64,000 nucleotides of DNA. Origin: Jaltomata sinuosa (taxonomy: Eukaryota > Streptophyta > Magnoliopsida > Solanales > Solanaceae). The stretch lies in the NCBI GenBank assembly GCA_003996215.1, contig QJPP01000001.1:310001-374000 (forward strand), written 5' to 3'. Below the pieces are notes generated by a model, which made no database searches, was not told the origin of the DNA, and worked only from the letters and a program-made list of their open reading frames with translations. A program made the position numbers and the translations under genes. Of the stretch, positions 48,701 through 63,200 are shown piece by piece. How positions within the stretch are numbered: position 1 is the first letter of the stretch; each line of letters begins with the position of its first letter.

Positions 48701-51700
48701 TTCCATTAGCCCTGCACACTCAGCTTGTGGTGAGTCCTCCTTGCATCCAGAGGACTTAGATTAGATATGGTCATCAGTTTTCAGTTCAGTCTTTAGTCAC
48801 TTTGTTTACATAAAGGTAGCCCGGGGCCTTGTCCCGGTAATCAGTATTCAGTATGTTAGTAGAGGCTTCATAGACAATCAGTTAGTCAGTCAGTTGTAAT
48901 CAGTTTTCAAATGACTCTATGTCTCAGTTAATAAAAGCTTTCGCGTTATCTTTTTAGCATGCATTTCAGTAATATGTCAGGCCAAGGGTTCGCTCGGGCC
49001 ACTTGTGGTTCCGGGTGCCAGTTACGTCGACAACAGGGACTGTTTTTACTCTCTTGTTTATTTGAAAGCTTACAGGAAGATTTTCGGTGGGTCTTCTCAG
49101 GAGTTTCATTTCTATGGTCCACACTCTGCTTCTGAAAGAGGAGTTGTGGAATGAGTTGGTTGCAGCAAAAGAGCTATGGGTGATTGGTGGTGACTTCAAC
49201 ATTTGCAGATTTAAAACTTAGAGACTGAATTGTAACCACAGATCAAGATCAATGAAGGAATTCTCGAATTCAATTGAAGACCTTGGTCTTGTTGATTTAC
49301 ACATGGTGTGAGTTAGGCCCAAGACCTAATGTAAAGAAATGGATCTTGGGACTTACTCAATCCCAAAAGCTAGCTCATAGGAAGGAGGATTGTCCAAGTC
49401 TTATAAGGAGGTCAGGGATCTCATCCCTCACTAATGTGGGATTCTTTCCATTCATCACCCCCTTTCCCATGCCCAAACCCTTTTTCCGGACCGGGGCATG
49501 CACATTCATGGACCGAGAGTATATTCACAACTCCCGCACGATCCGAGGCCCCCCAAATCGGACCCAATAGGCCTGGCTCTGATACCAGGTAAAGAAATGG
49601 ATCTTGGGCCTAACTCAACCCCAAGAACCATTTGGGACCTTTTGGAGTTGAGTCCCAAGAACCATTCCTTTACATAGTATCAGAGCCAAATTCAATCCGA
49701 AGTGGGCCCAGGGTCCCGGACAGTTGCGGGGGTGGAAATACCCCGGTCCATGCACGCACCAGACCGGACAGTGGAACCCCGGATAAAGAATGTTCGGATT
49801 TGGGCGTAAGGGGGTGATGAATGGAAAGAATCCCACATCGGTGAGGGATGATATCCTTGGACTCCTTATAAGGCTTGGGCAATTCTCCTCCCTTTGAGCT
49901 AGGTTTTGGGGTGTGGGTAAGGCCCAAAGCCTAATTCAAAAGAAAACACTGGGGCAGGTCTTTCTGATATCATACAGAAGATAAAAGTCATTAGCAGAAA
50001 AGGAAATAAAACAAAAGGAGTTATGAAGTCATGTCTTCAGCTTTCATCATAGAGACCAGAGCTTGAAGAACAAGGTTACCTGAACTTGCAACTCCCGTGC
50101 AGCAAAATCCAGCAAGCTTCCCAACAGCCTTCTTTTGAAAATGGGCAGTGACTCTTCACGTCTTGGGATGTAATATAAGCAAAATTGAAAACTAATGAGA
50201 ACCCCAAAATTGCCTTTGGATAGAAACATAAGATGTTGTCTTTGCAGACCACTCATCATACAAAGCACATGAAAATCAAAATGATGCTTCAGAGGAAAAA
50301 TATCTCCAGACAGATTATTTTACCTGATTTAATAACAGCCTAAGCTAAATAAAATCTAATAATCACTATCATAGACAGGACAAACACTCTGAAAAAAGTC
50401 CAAAATAGTCTACACATCCAAGTTGTCATCCTCAAGCAGTGGTATCAAGGTCCCAGAGACCTGATGCTTTTTAGCTCATGTGAATTGAGGAGACAATTGG
50501 TTAACAATTCTGTGATGGAATAAGCAGGGTAACGAGTCCGAAAGTACATTTTCAATAGTAATGTTCTGCACAACACTCACGAAACAAGTGGGTCTTTTTT
50601 TTTTTTTTGAAACAAGTGGGTCTGAAAGTCGCCGGAAATATACAAGGTGACTATCTTTTCCTCTCCCATATGTTGCTGGTTTCTGCAAAGCGAGGAACTT
50701 TTCACCAAAACTCTGATATCATGTGACAAATAAAGGCACGTGAAGACAATTGACTTATGCTAAGTCATTTTCATATCCACACTTTACAAAGTACATAATC
50801 ATGTTTTCCTGCTGTGAAATACCAATACGAAGTATAACCATATACACCTTAACTAAGTACATTAACGATCCAACATAATCTTAAAGAAGTGCAGAGCCAA
50901 ACTCCAAAATCTTCATTCTAGTTCATTTAAACTGATTGAAAATTGCAATAACCAGGGGAATTATTTATGTAAGTACATGTAATAACATACTCTAAATTAT
51001 TCAATACAGAGCAAATTTATATAGAAAAGGGGGGATGGTCTCACTCTAGTACTCTAACATGTAGCACTTTGATTCCAAGAGGAAAATCACTGCAGCAAAA
51101 TCAAACACTGGGATCTATTCGACAAACTTGTCAACGCTAGTACCTGATTCTCAGGTCTCCTGTGCTAGAACCACCCACCATGGAAAGCCATTCTGCACAA
51201 TGAATTGTAGCTTCAATATCCTGTCCAAAAAAAATATATCAAATGAAATGTTCGATGCAGATATAAAATAGGAGAATGGCCAGTGCAGGGGACAAAACAA
51301 AGAGCAAAATGCTTTAGAAATACATATATAAGATAGTCATAACTAGTTACTGAAGCTTCCTCAATCCTATCAGGTCAATAAGCAAAAGATATAAAACACC
51401 AAAGCAATCTAACACCCGAAAGTCTGAAACAAAAGGAAATAAGGCCAGAAGATGACTCATAACCAAAAATCAGAAGGAGCAATCATCAAGTGTTTAGTGA
51501 TTTGAAAGTAGCCAATCGCATTTGCTCATTGTGGTATTGCAAATATAAAGGTTCTTATACATCAAATTATGTGAGTGGAGAGATTGCTGAGTATAAGCCA
51601 GTCGAGAACCCATAGGAGGGTTTTGGTTTTTCAAGTCTTAAAAGGGCAGGAGGCTGTGATAAGCAGGTTGTCGTTGACATTTGAGAGGGCCTATAGCTGG

Positions 51701-54700
51701 TGAAAGCCGATAGAGAGATAAATAGTGACAGTGGCAGCAGAATTTAGTTGTGAAGGACAGAGAGTAGCAGAAGATTTTAAATTGCTGCTTTCAAAGGAAG
51801 GGGAAGGATGAGCACTATAAGATTTTCAGGCAAGAGAGGGAACTTGGCCGAAGAAGCCAACCAACATCGTGAAATCCCTTCGGGAGGTCCTTGAAAAACA
51901 GGTAGCGAAGTTTTAAGGAACAAACAGTGAAAAATTTTAATTGTTCAAGTTGAGGGGAGCTATGTGCAGAGTGCTAATATGTTCAAGCTATGAGGAAACA
52001 GAAATTAATTAGAGAATAAGAGCTAAGAAATTCATGAAAGAGGCCACAGTCTCACCTGCACAAAGGAGGAGCTATAGAATACACTCTAGAGTCCCGGACC
52101 ACAAGGCTAGCTATCAAAGGGCTAACTATGAGTCAGAACATTCTGAAACCTGACTAGTCTCTATCTTCCCACTTCCATTGGCAGATAAGGTAAATCCAAA
52201 AGATATTGGATCGCTAACTTATATCAAGGTCTCTAGAAGAACATCTGCAATCAAGCTCTGGTCTTGATGAAACAAATATCTTCTCTTTGGCCATATAAAT
52301 ATCATACAAGTCCCTATGTAAGTCCTTCGTGCCCATTCCAAGCAACCAAGAATAACAAAATGTGCGAAGAATCCAGGACTGACATAATCATTCCAAGACT
52401 ACCAACATATCCATTCAGCTCTCAGTAAAAAGATATCTTATTCGTTCAATCACATTTATTAGTTGCTAAGCTCACCTCACAGACAGAATCATTCACGCTA
52501 TTATTCTCCATCTTAATGAATACACTCTGTTAGTTATCATCCTACTGGTACTACACCTATGTTCTAAATGTTTTTAAATAATTCAGCACAAACCGAGCAG
52601 ATGATGTCACATGAGAAAAGAAAATGGTTACCAAAATTTACCTGCCATCCATCCTTCTGGCGCATTGAGTGCTCTAACACAATTATAAGGAAGTTGTGTA
52701 TGAGGTCTTCTATATCTCTCAAGCTTCCTGGGTTAGCAGTCTTAGTTGCTCCTGTCTGTCACCGAAATATCATAAGAATCAAAGTCAGAACCTCTACGTT
52801 TCTTTTAGCCTCTGCTGATATCGGAAAAAAGCTCACTCTAACCACAACTTCACAGGGGAAAAAAGCATCAGAAGAGACATGTAGTAGCTCCACCTATGAG
52901 CATCACTTTTTTTATCAGATCCTATGAGCATAACTTTTAAGTTAACAAAGCCAAAAAAAATGTGTATTAGTGACCACATGGGAAACTATTCCTGTATACA
53001 GAATTACAGATGCATAAGAAATGTAAAACGACAGGCAACATGCACAAAAAGTATCGAAGAAATGAAAAACACAACAGAATATTTTTGTATCACTCTTTAC
53101 GGTGACTTCCAAAAAGAAAGCAAAGTATTTTTTTGTGAAATAGTATAAGAAATGCTACCTCATAGTTAGATATCAGGATCTCCAATATCCACTCAGGCCA
53201 CTCATCCATTTTGGTTAGATTGATTCTGTTTTCCGGATGACAGCAAGCCATAATCAGAAGATCCTGAAACCAAACAAAAAATTGAAGTGAGAGAGAGGCA
53301 TGAAGAGAATGTTCAACAAAGACAATATATGAAAGCAATACATTGAGACGAAGGGGTCATCAAAATAATCCCACCGACCACTCAATAGGTCAAAACATGA
53401 ATGACAAAAAAAACTGCAGGTCTGTAATTTTCCCACATCAACTTCAAAAGGAAAAAAATTGAATTTTCCTTGGTTTCTTGCTCTTGAGCAGGTCTAATTT
53501 TCTGTCTTCCCCCTTCAACCAGGGACCAAAATGACAAATAAGAAAATGAAAAGCAGAAAATTAATCATGTTGATTTTGCTATGTTCTAGAAAAAAATTGA
53601 GGGCTGTATAGAGTTGTAAAGAAAATTTCTTCTCTTGTCTAGCCCCTCATATGGGCCAGACCCCTTTTGTCTCCAATCCTCTTTTCTCCACATATTTCAA
53701 TGCAAATAAGGAGCCTCTGAGATGAATTATTGCCAGAACCAATTTCAAAGAGGAGTGAGGACGATGATAATTAGTAAAAAAAAATAGGCATGATGCTTGC
53801 TTGGGACGCATTCCCAAAGATAAGTTCTCTGACTTGTCCAATCTTGCTGTAAATTTAACTACTACCGTTGCACAACGTAAGACAAATATGGATTGGAGCT
53901 AGGGTTTAGAAGGAATTGCCATGATTGGGAGGTTGACAGTATATTCTCAATACTGAAGAAGCTGGGAGTCGTTAATGAACAGCCTCCTGAACCCCTACTC
54001 CTTGTTATGGGGTACAAACAAGAGGCAAACTTTGAGTGTTAAGTCATGCTACAGTTCATCATTAAAGACTAAGTGTCCTACTGAAAATTGGCAATGGAAG
54101 ATGATTTGGAAAACAAAGCTCCTCTTCGACAGCTTCAGCCGGATTGCCGTACATAATATTTGCCTGACCCTGCAGATGTTACATGTGTGCTAGGGAGCTT
54201 GAAGATGCAAATCATTTATTTTTGCATTGCCCTACTGCAACACAATTATGGAACATGCTAACATTTTTAGCACAAGGTAGGCTATGCCTTCTTCATGAAT
54301 AAAGCTTGACTGAGCTGGTCAGGTAGAACAAGCAACATAGATGATTTTTAGCGGTAGTCATGTGTCCTCGTTCTCCTCTTTGAATTTCCCTATTGAGTAG
54401 GGCTCGGTGTTTGCAAATATGCATTCACTCGGGCCGGAAAAAAGCAGAGAAATGTTGAAGTGATGTCCAAGCCCATGGTGGCAATGCCGTCGCAATGCAA
54501 GCCCTTGGTTAACAAGCCGACCTCGTCCGCTCGAAAGGACACAACCTTGGCCAGCCTTCTGACTCCTCTCCTCGTTGTGCCATTGGCAATTGCGGGTAAC
54601 CCCGGTCCAGCCGCCCCTGACCTAAGAACTATTTAGAAACACAGAACTAGAATGCAATTTGTGGGTCCTTTTGGAGAATGGTGCTACTTCTCATTATTCT

Positions 54701-57159
54701 TTTTCTTCGATAACCAAAAACTTCCTGCGGATTAGCTGGCCCAGCCCAGTTAACGCACAGGTTCGTACTTTATGGAGTATGGACATGTCCCTCTACCTTC
54801 TCCCATTCAAATACCAAACTATAGTCCTTAACAGGGTTCAAACTAGTGTCATACACCTACAACCGGGGATATCAAAGGCGCGCTTAAGCCCTGCAGTGAG
54901 GCTCAAAACGTGTTCCTCGCTTAATTTGCGCTTCAGTGTCGTCATCAAGGTTATAAGGCCTACTTTTCCTTGCCAAGGAGCCTCTTCTGAAGAGGAAACA
55001 TTAAAAATTAGATATTTCACTTTATCGTAAAAAAAAATTCAATTTATTTCTTCATAGATTTGTCATTCATGCTTATAATTATTAGTCTTGGACTAAACAT
55101 GTATATGTATAATTTTTTTCTCCCTTTGCGCCTTTTTTCATTGAAGCCCGCGCTTTACTTGCGCTTTGGGCTTAAAGCCCCAACGGACCTTAGAGCTTTC
55201 ATGCGTTTTTTGCTTTTGATAACACTGCCTACAACACATCCCATTTTATGCTTCCTTTAGCACTGAACCAAGGCCCTGTGCGCCCTGTGCATGATGCTAC
55301 TTTTGATAATCAATAAGCTTTCAAATTACTTATTCAAAAAAATGCAAGACATCAGTTGAATAACTACCCTCCATTTCAATTTATTCCGTTTCAAAATGAA
55401 TGTCTCTTTCCTTTTTAGGCAACTCTTTAATTCCAACTTTCCACATGGCATGTTTAAGACCACAAGATTAAAGGTCATTTTGGTACATTTGAAATATCTT
55501 TAATTTATGACCACAAGATTCAAAAGTCTTCTTTACTTTCTTAGACTTCGTGCCAAGTCAAAATAGGACAAACAAATTGGAACAGAGGGAGTACTTAAAT
55601 TGAACAAACAAGGACTTATTAGCTAACTGTACTGATTCCTCTCCAGGAATTACTTATCGAAAAATTATTATTTAAAGACATCAGCTGAATAAATATGTAA
55701 ACCTAACAAACAAGAGCTTATTAGCTGACCGTACTGATTCCTCCATCAAAGCAAAACGTATACAATTAAATGTAACATTCTTATTATAAGCAACTGTGAA
55801 ACTTATTATCATAGCCTATACTTGCAAAGATCCTTGTTCAGCCAAAAAGAGTCGGAAGCAATGTTATATTTGCCTTATTCAACAGAAGTAGTTCCGACAT
55901 TAAAGTTTGATGTTAAATTTTCTATAATGAACTCAGAACCAACCGATAACCAAACGCTCAATTTTAAATCATTCACGCCCAGAACAAACTTTAGAACCCC
56001 ACCCAATAGTAATGAAGTGCCAAGAGCCTACAAACGCTTCAGTACAAAGAAGATAAGGCACAATAAGCTGTTAGGAAAAACGGGGCACGCTTCAATACCT
56101 GCAACGCTCGGCTTTGCAATGGCTTTGGTGCATATGGAAGTGACCGTAAAAGAATCAATAAAAGTTGGATATGCTCAAACCGATGCCCAGAATCATAGAA
56201 GTTCAATCCATCATCTGTTGACGAGGCATTTATCTGCATCAGGAGCAAAAAAGCTTCAGCTTTATCTTTGATAGACTGCTTAGAGAAGAAAACTCAATAG
56301 TAAATAGAGTATAGCCCCAAAACTATTGCAACCATAAATAAAGTGACTATCTGTATGAGTAGCAGAGAGGAAATTCAAAATCCAAACAGTGAGGCATTCA
56401 ACAAAACTAATCACAAAAAGGATTAAATGAGCCCAAACAACATTAGGGGACACCTATACTGATCATGGCATAAACTATGTCTAGATAAAAAAAATTCAAC
56501 TATTAATGGTGCAAAGAAAGGTCTAAAACTGATTTTCACATCAACATCATGTGACTAAATACGGATTTATTACTCACGAGGTAAATAGCACTAATATTGT
56601 AAGCAGATTATATTCATATGATTTCATTTTATTAAACCTTATTCTACTCAATAAAACATAAATTAAGAAAGTTATATCGATGACATTAACAGAACAGTAC
56701 ATAAACTGCTAGAAGAAAATTACTCAAACGGAAAGCTAGCTATATAATCTACTTATAAAAAAAAAGTTTCTCTGGCATAAGAATCTCCAAAACCTAATGA
56801 AATCAAAGTCATGATACCACCACCTTGCTCCATAAGACACTTGTAGCAAATAAACATACTGCAAGTACCTTATCAAATCTGGGAAATGTACACATGGCTT
56901 ATTTGATAGTCTATACACGGTATAATTTCTCCACGAGAGATTCATTAAAGACAAATTTTATAGAAGAAGGGGAAGCGATCCTCACTGATATTATCGTTTG
57001 TACAACTAAAAGGGACTAATATTATAATGCAGTTTTTTCCATCCAAATTCCAAATGCTCGAGGTAGAAGGAATGCTTCTTTACTTTTCTAAGCAAAGCCG
57101 AGAAATATATAACCCCTCATATTGATTACAATATAAAACAATAACATTACCATTTTCCA

Positions 57160-57203
<44 letters not shown>

Positions 57204-60200
57204 AAACAATTCCATCAGTTTACATACTTGTTCCAAAACTATTAAAACCACCAGAGGCCAGAGAGATATCTATTACCACATGGTGAATCATACGAAGATA
57301 TTGCATAACAGAAATGCATGATGATATGAAGTCTGAGTTGAAACGTGGTTGACTTCCCAGGGCAAACACATAGCAAAAGTTTTATTCTAAATGTTTGAGA
57401 TATTTACGGTTGCCATTCTCTGGCTTACATATCTAAACAGGATAGGCAAGAAAAAGGGAAAAGAAAAACAGCAGTAACAATAGAGAGGTATCTAGTTTTT
57501 GCACCAATAAAGAAGTATGTACCTATTTCAGATGTAAAGCGAGAAGCTAAAAAGGTCATGCATATGTTTGTAACTATGCATATCATCTTCAAGCAGGGAT
57601 TCTATGCAGAGCGCTGAGTTTCTTTCATCTATTTGAGCATCAGTTCCTACGCGAACATAGTATACTATCTTTTTGAAACAGCAAAGAAAGGAAATTTTTC
57701 TAGAAACATACTAAGAGGGTTTTCACAAAGAAAAAAAAAATTGATGAACTGGTTGGATTTCACTAAGGAAAAATCATCCAAAAAAATAGAAGAAATGGCA
57801 GGAACTGAATGACTAAAGAAGCAGCATATCAAGAGGAAAAGCATATTAATACCGAGGCACCCAATAAAGCTGTGTATACTCTGCTAGTCATTAGCCTATT
57901 TGGTGCTGCTTGGAAGGCCTTTAGTAATGCAAAAAGTAGAAGGGAAACCTTATCATCAAACATGGTACCCCCTCCTTCCAGCAACCCCAAAAGGTTGTTT
58001 GTCACATCTGGAGGAGCATGTGTACCAAATTTCAGATAGCCTGATGAAACTAAAGCACCCAAGAGGTTAATAATTCCAAGCACAATTTCATCACTTTTAT
58101 CAACATTGTATGCATTATTCCGAGCATTTTCAGCACTTATTGAAAAGCTTATGCCACCCAGATTTTTTAGATATGCATTCTCTGGGATAGACTGCATCTT
58201 TTCAATAGTAGACCTAGTGGAAATTGTGGCGCCCGCACCATTGAAGGACTCAGGTACAGATTCCATTACATTCAAATTTGTCTCTCTTTCTTTTGTAAAT
58301 CCTGTTTCACCAACTTCACTACTTCCCATGGGACAATGAGCCTCAATATCCAGTTCAGTTTCCTGGGCTGATGCACCAGTGGCATTATGATCTAAAGAGG
58401 ATAAATCATCACAATCTCCAATCTTAACTTCGCGCTGCAGTAGGACAAGAAGTGTTTCTATACCACCACAAGACAAAAATGCGTCAGCAAAGGTTTGAGC
58501 CCTGGACATATTTGGCTGTACAACCAACCTGTACATGAGATGTAGCACCCTGGCAACCTGAAATAACAAAATTATTATATTACACTCAAATAGAAAGTCT
58601 GGCACATCCGTTGGGAAGTATCAATTAAGAAAATGAAGTATCAAGAAAGTTCTCTTTTAAGAATAAGATTTTATTCCCAGTATACAGAAGGTAGTAAATG
58701 CTACTTGTGTGGAGAAGGGAGTGAAGACCTCTTGTTCACTGTACAGCCATATGTGGGAAGTGTTCCTAAACATTATTGTGGAAATTGAGTCATGCCTTTT
58801 AAAGAGTTAATTTGCTGCTGGAGTGGATGCAGTTAGAAAAGACTAAGACTAGAAGTGTATTTGGAGGATAATACCAACCTCATCTTATGTGTTTTGAGAA
58901 ACGAGAAAAAACAGAGGTGCTTTGGAGGAAAGACTACAGATGTACATATAGTAAAGTGCAAAAGGTCTTAGACTGTATCAAAAAAGCACAAAATGTCTTA
59001 GTTTGTTAGCTATCTGGTGAATTTACTGCATGTGCATGATGAAAAGAATATGACAGATTTCATTAGCTCATTTTTACTTTCTCAGTCAGGTTTTCTGCAG
59101 ATGGTAAGTATCAAATAACTGACACAAACTTTATGGAAGAGCACTAAAAAGAGCAAAATTTGCAAATTCAAATTGAGAAGTGTTTCTTGAAAACTACTTT
59201 ATGCTATTAAAGTTCTTCCTCTTTCTTTTCCAATTATGAAAACCAAATTACAATATTTTTAACTCAATAAGGGAAAGAAATTTTAGGACATGATACATGT
59301 AGTAATAGGAAATTGCCTAAAATGTGTACCATTATGAATAAGATACTGTTCTTCTTTTGTGGATACTACACAACAAGTAAGAAAACCATAAGAACTTATT
59401 TGATTAGTCCTTTTCACTTTTTAAGATAGAAGAATTATGAGTAAATTCAAATATAGTATCATCAAACAGTGTGAGCATCTAAAGTAAAGTTACTGAGATG
59501 AGACACTGATAACTAGAAAATAAGTTAATAATTATGAAACAGGAAGATCACATGCGCCAAAAGAATATGATGTGAAAAAGTTGATAAGCTTTGAAGAATA
59601 GAGATACAACAGAGTAAAAAGTTTGAGAAAACTATTAAGAGTGTATTCTTGAGTGACTAAGAAAATATAAATACTTAATATAATAGAGGTATATGTCAAT
59701 CAAAGTACAAAACAAAGACGTAATAAGCTGTCAAAACTAGACACCAACAAGGAACGGTAGTCTAATTTTTCTTATAAAGAGCAACAAGAGACTTATTTAA
59801 CCTAGAAACTTCCCCACCACTCAGCATACTTATATACGAAAAACTGCACATTACCTGATTTGGTTGTGGACAATCCACCATGAAACCAAGCAAACAACGG
59901 ACATCATCTGTAGCTAGCAAAGGAGGCGCAGCCACAACTAGGAGCTCAATAACAACTAAGAGTTCATCAACCAAAGCGTTTACTTCACCCACAGGACGCG
60001 TTTCGTCATTCATAAATGTATCGGCAGAGTCACTTTCACCAATAGTCCAATAACATCTCCTGCAGCCATCTAGAAGCATTTGAATGGCATTAGCATCACG
60101 CATCACAGATGACTCTGTGAAAACCATATCTGCAAGAGAAGAGAGAAGCTTCTTCTGAAGACCATAACTGCATAAGCTCCAAATCTTCAGATCCAGTAGA

Positions 60201-63200
60201 AGCATACTGAAAAGCTGCACCTTGAGTGTGTGATTTTGCTTTTGTGATTGGCACAACGAAACAACTGCTGCTACAAGCGCCTCATCCCCAACTCCATCAC
60301 GCTTCGCAACATCAAGGGAAGACAAAGTTTGTAGAAGGTAGTTTAAGATTCTTGACAGGACTTCTGGACCTTTTCTACGGCTCAACTCTTCATTGTTTCC
60401 AGGATGTTCAATGGCCCTAGAGATGATTCTGAATATGGGAGCGGCAATAGCAGTTGTGGCTAATGATAAAGAAAGGTCACCTTGCTGAGGTTCCAAGCTA
60501 TTCTCTTGCACATTACTCACTGCCAAAGGAAGTAAGGACATGGGGCCTCCATACGCCAATGCCCAAAGAGCTTCCGTTGGGCGCATTCTTGTTGCAACAT
60601 GGACTTGCCCAAGAATCTCTGCAGGTCTTCGAAGCACACCTGAACGATTCAGAATCATTAACAATAATATATAGACAACAGTTACATTCTTCAAGCTACA
60701 TTTAAAAAGAGACAAAATAAACATGTGAGAGTAAATAAAGATAAACTTTGGTTACTTACATGTCTTTGTACCAAATGAAGGAAAGACATAAAGAGGGAGT
60801 GCCAGAGAGAAAGAGAGATACCAGACTCAATTAGTGAACAGAAAACATTTGCCAATCACTAGTTCATCCAAAATGATTTTATGTTTTAGAATATGAAACT
60901 TAATAAGGTGACATTCAGAATTGCAACAACTATAGGGGTATCAAGTTGCAAAGCCACACTATGAAAGTTTGGGAGAGGGTAGTGGAGATGAAGGTGAGGA
61001 GAGGTGTGGCTATTTCCATGAACCAGTTCAGAATTCATGCTTCATGTTGGGGCGCTCAACTACAGAAGTCATTCATCTTGTAAGGAACTAGTGGAGCACT
61101 AAACGGAGAGAAAGAAGGACTTACACGTGGTATTCATCGACCTAGAAAAGGTTTACGACAAAGTCCCAAGGGAGGTTCTAGGGAGATGCTTGGAGGTTAG
61201 AGGTGTACTTGTGGCATACACTAGGGTGATCAAAGACACGTACGATGGAGCCAAGACCGGGGTAAAGACAATGGTAGAAGGTTAGTAGGTAGCATAGCGT
61301 TGTCTCGCTTATCCTTCCATACTAGTAGTTGTAGCATTACTTCTGTAGTTTCTTGTCCTTCGGTTTTCTGTTACTATTTGTTGTTTCGTGTACTTCCATT
61401 ATCGTTTTATTTTGTTGTAGTTACTGTCCAGAATTGTGTTCTTGTAGTTACGGTTCAGAATGATTTCTTGTACTCATACTTTCTATAGTATTTTGTCATG
61501 GCTTCTTCACTTCCATTATTTTCTTCCATACTGCTTTGAACTGTTTTTCCTTGAGCCGAGGATCTATTAGAAACAACCTTTCTACCTCCAAGGTAATGGT
61601 AAGGTTTGCATACACTCTACCCTCCTCAGACCTACTTTGTGAGGTTACAGTGGGTATGTTGTTGTTGTTGTAATAGAATATGAAACTTAAAATCTCCATT
61701 ATTGAATAGGAGGCTCTAGAATGTGAAACTTAAAACTTCAATTATTGAATAGGAGGAGGAATAAATTTAAAGTTACCAGTTTCAAAAAAAAATATGAATG
61801 TGAACAGCACAATCAAGAAAAGACTTGTTAACCTGAAATCTTCTCAATACAACACTGCCACCTCCGCCCAAACCCATTCACCCCTATCTAAAATATACAC
61901 ATAGTTAAATGTAGATAGACAGGGAAATACATAGGGTGATCTAATTATAAAGTTTATAGGATCAGTGCTAGCAACTCTACGGTATCAAGCTTTATAGATT
62001 TGTGATGATAATCTAGAAGATAATGGACATCATAATTGATATTGATATGTGCTGTAAATGTAACAGAATTGTCAAACCTGCTGAACCAGAAGGAGAAGCA
62101 TCCGGACAAAAACGGCCACTGAGCAAGCCAGGATGATAGAGGAGATGAAGACATCCTGCGATTTCAGCATCCAGAACAGAACTTTCTTCAGCCAACTTTT
62201 GCACGTAGTCATTTGTTGCTAACCACGGCGAGCCAGCTCCATGACCAAAAGAAGGAAGCACATCTCCTCCCCTAGAAGCTAAACGTGCCATCTTTTCTGG
62301 CCCAATTGGTTCTTTAAAAATGTATACGGGGCCCATCTCAGCAAACAAAGGGCACTGACGACGACGACGTTGTAAACCAGCCATAGTTGGGGGTGGATTA
62401 GTCCCAATACAGCAGAATGCAAGCGGCTTGGATATCCGGGGAAAGTCAAATGGTCGGCTCTCATATAATGTTCCATCAATGTACAGCCTCAGTTCACTAT
62501 CTGCTTTGCCGATGAGGCCTTGCTTACAAGAGTGTTCAAGACCAATAAAGTACCAGCATTGTGGCTTGAACGCGTGAGTGAAATGCAGAGAAGACTTCCT
62601 TCCTTTCCCACTACCGCTTTCAACCACCAAAAATTGGGCGTGAAAGTATGCTTCAATCCCTTGATTATCAGCTGACAAGAAGCTGAAGAGCCGTGGCATG
62701 TGAGCTGTGCCTTCCCCAGCCAGTGCAGTGGCTGCAGCAGCAGCTGACATCGCAGATGATTTTCCTGACGTGGCAGCTGCAGCGGCAGCAATTGCAGCTG
62801 CTGCAGTTGCTGTATTTAGAGTATCAGCAAAGGACTCGATGTAGATCCACGTAGCAAATGCATATCCATTAGTAAAAGGCCAGCGACTCTCCCCTGGGCC
62901 CAGCAAGCCAGAGCTTTCACCATCAAATTCGAAGGTGCATGCTGGACCTGTTGACTCTTTCCCACTCATGGCCTTCTCCAAAGAAAGCAATAAGCGAGCT
63001 GCCCACTTAGTTGCAAGTGTTTTTGTGACTACTTGAAACCAACCATGCAGATCCCTTACACTAAGAGAATATGCAGCTAAGTGTTGAATGCAAAGGCATA
63101 AAGGAGTCCCATCCCATCTTGATGGCTCTGAAGTAGCAAAATCCTGACTAAATATCTTTTCAGCCGAATGCAGCAGGACACGCAACAAACCAGCTGTAGA

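Noticed and set aside
52568..53148. Plus-strand frames of 119 and 74 codons
   Set aside because: They overlap, on the opposite strand, BEACH exons 52642-52755 and 53159-53263 and intron sequence; no motif on the plus strand.
58640..58800. Possible LINE zinc-domain fragment (CYLCGEGSEDLLF)
   Set aside because: Only one short stretch looks like a zf-RVT knuckle and the context breaks at once; not enough to call.
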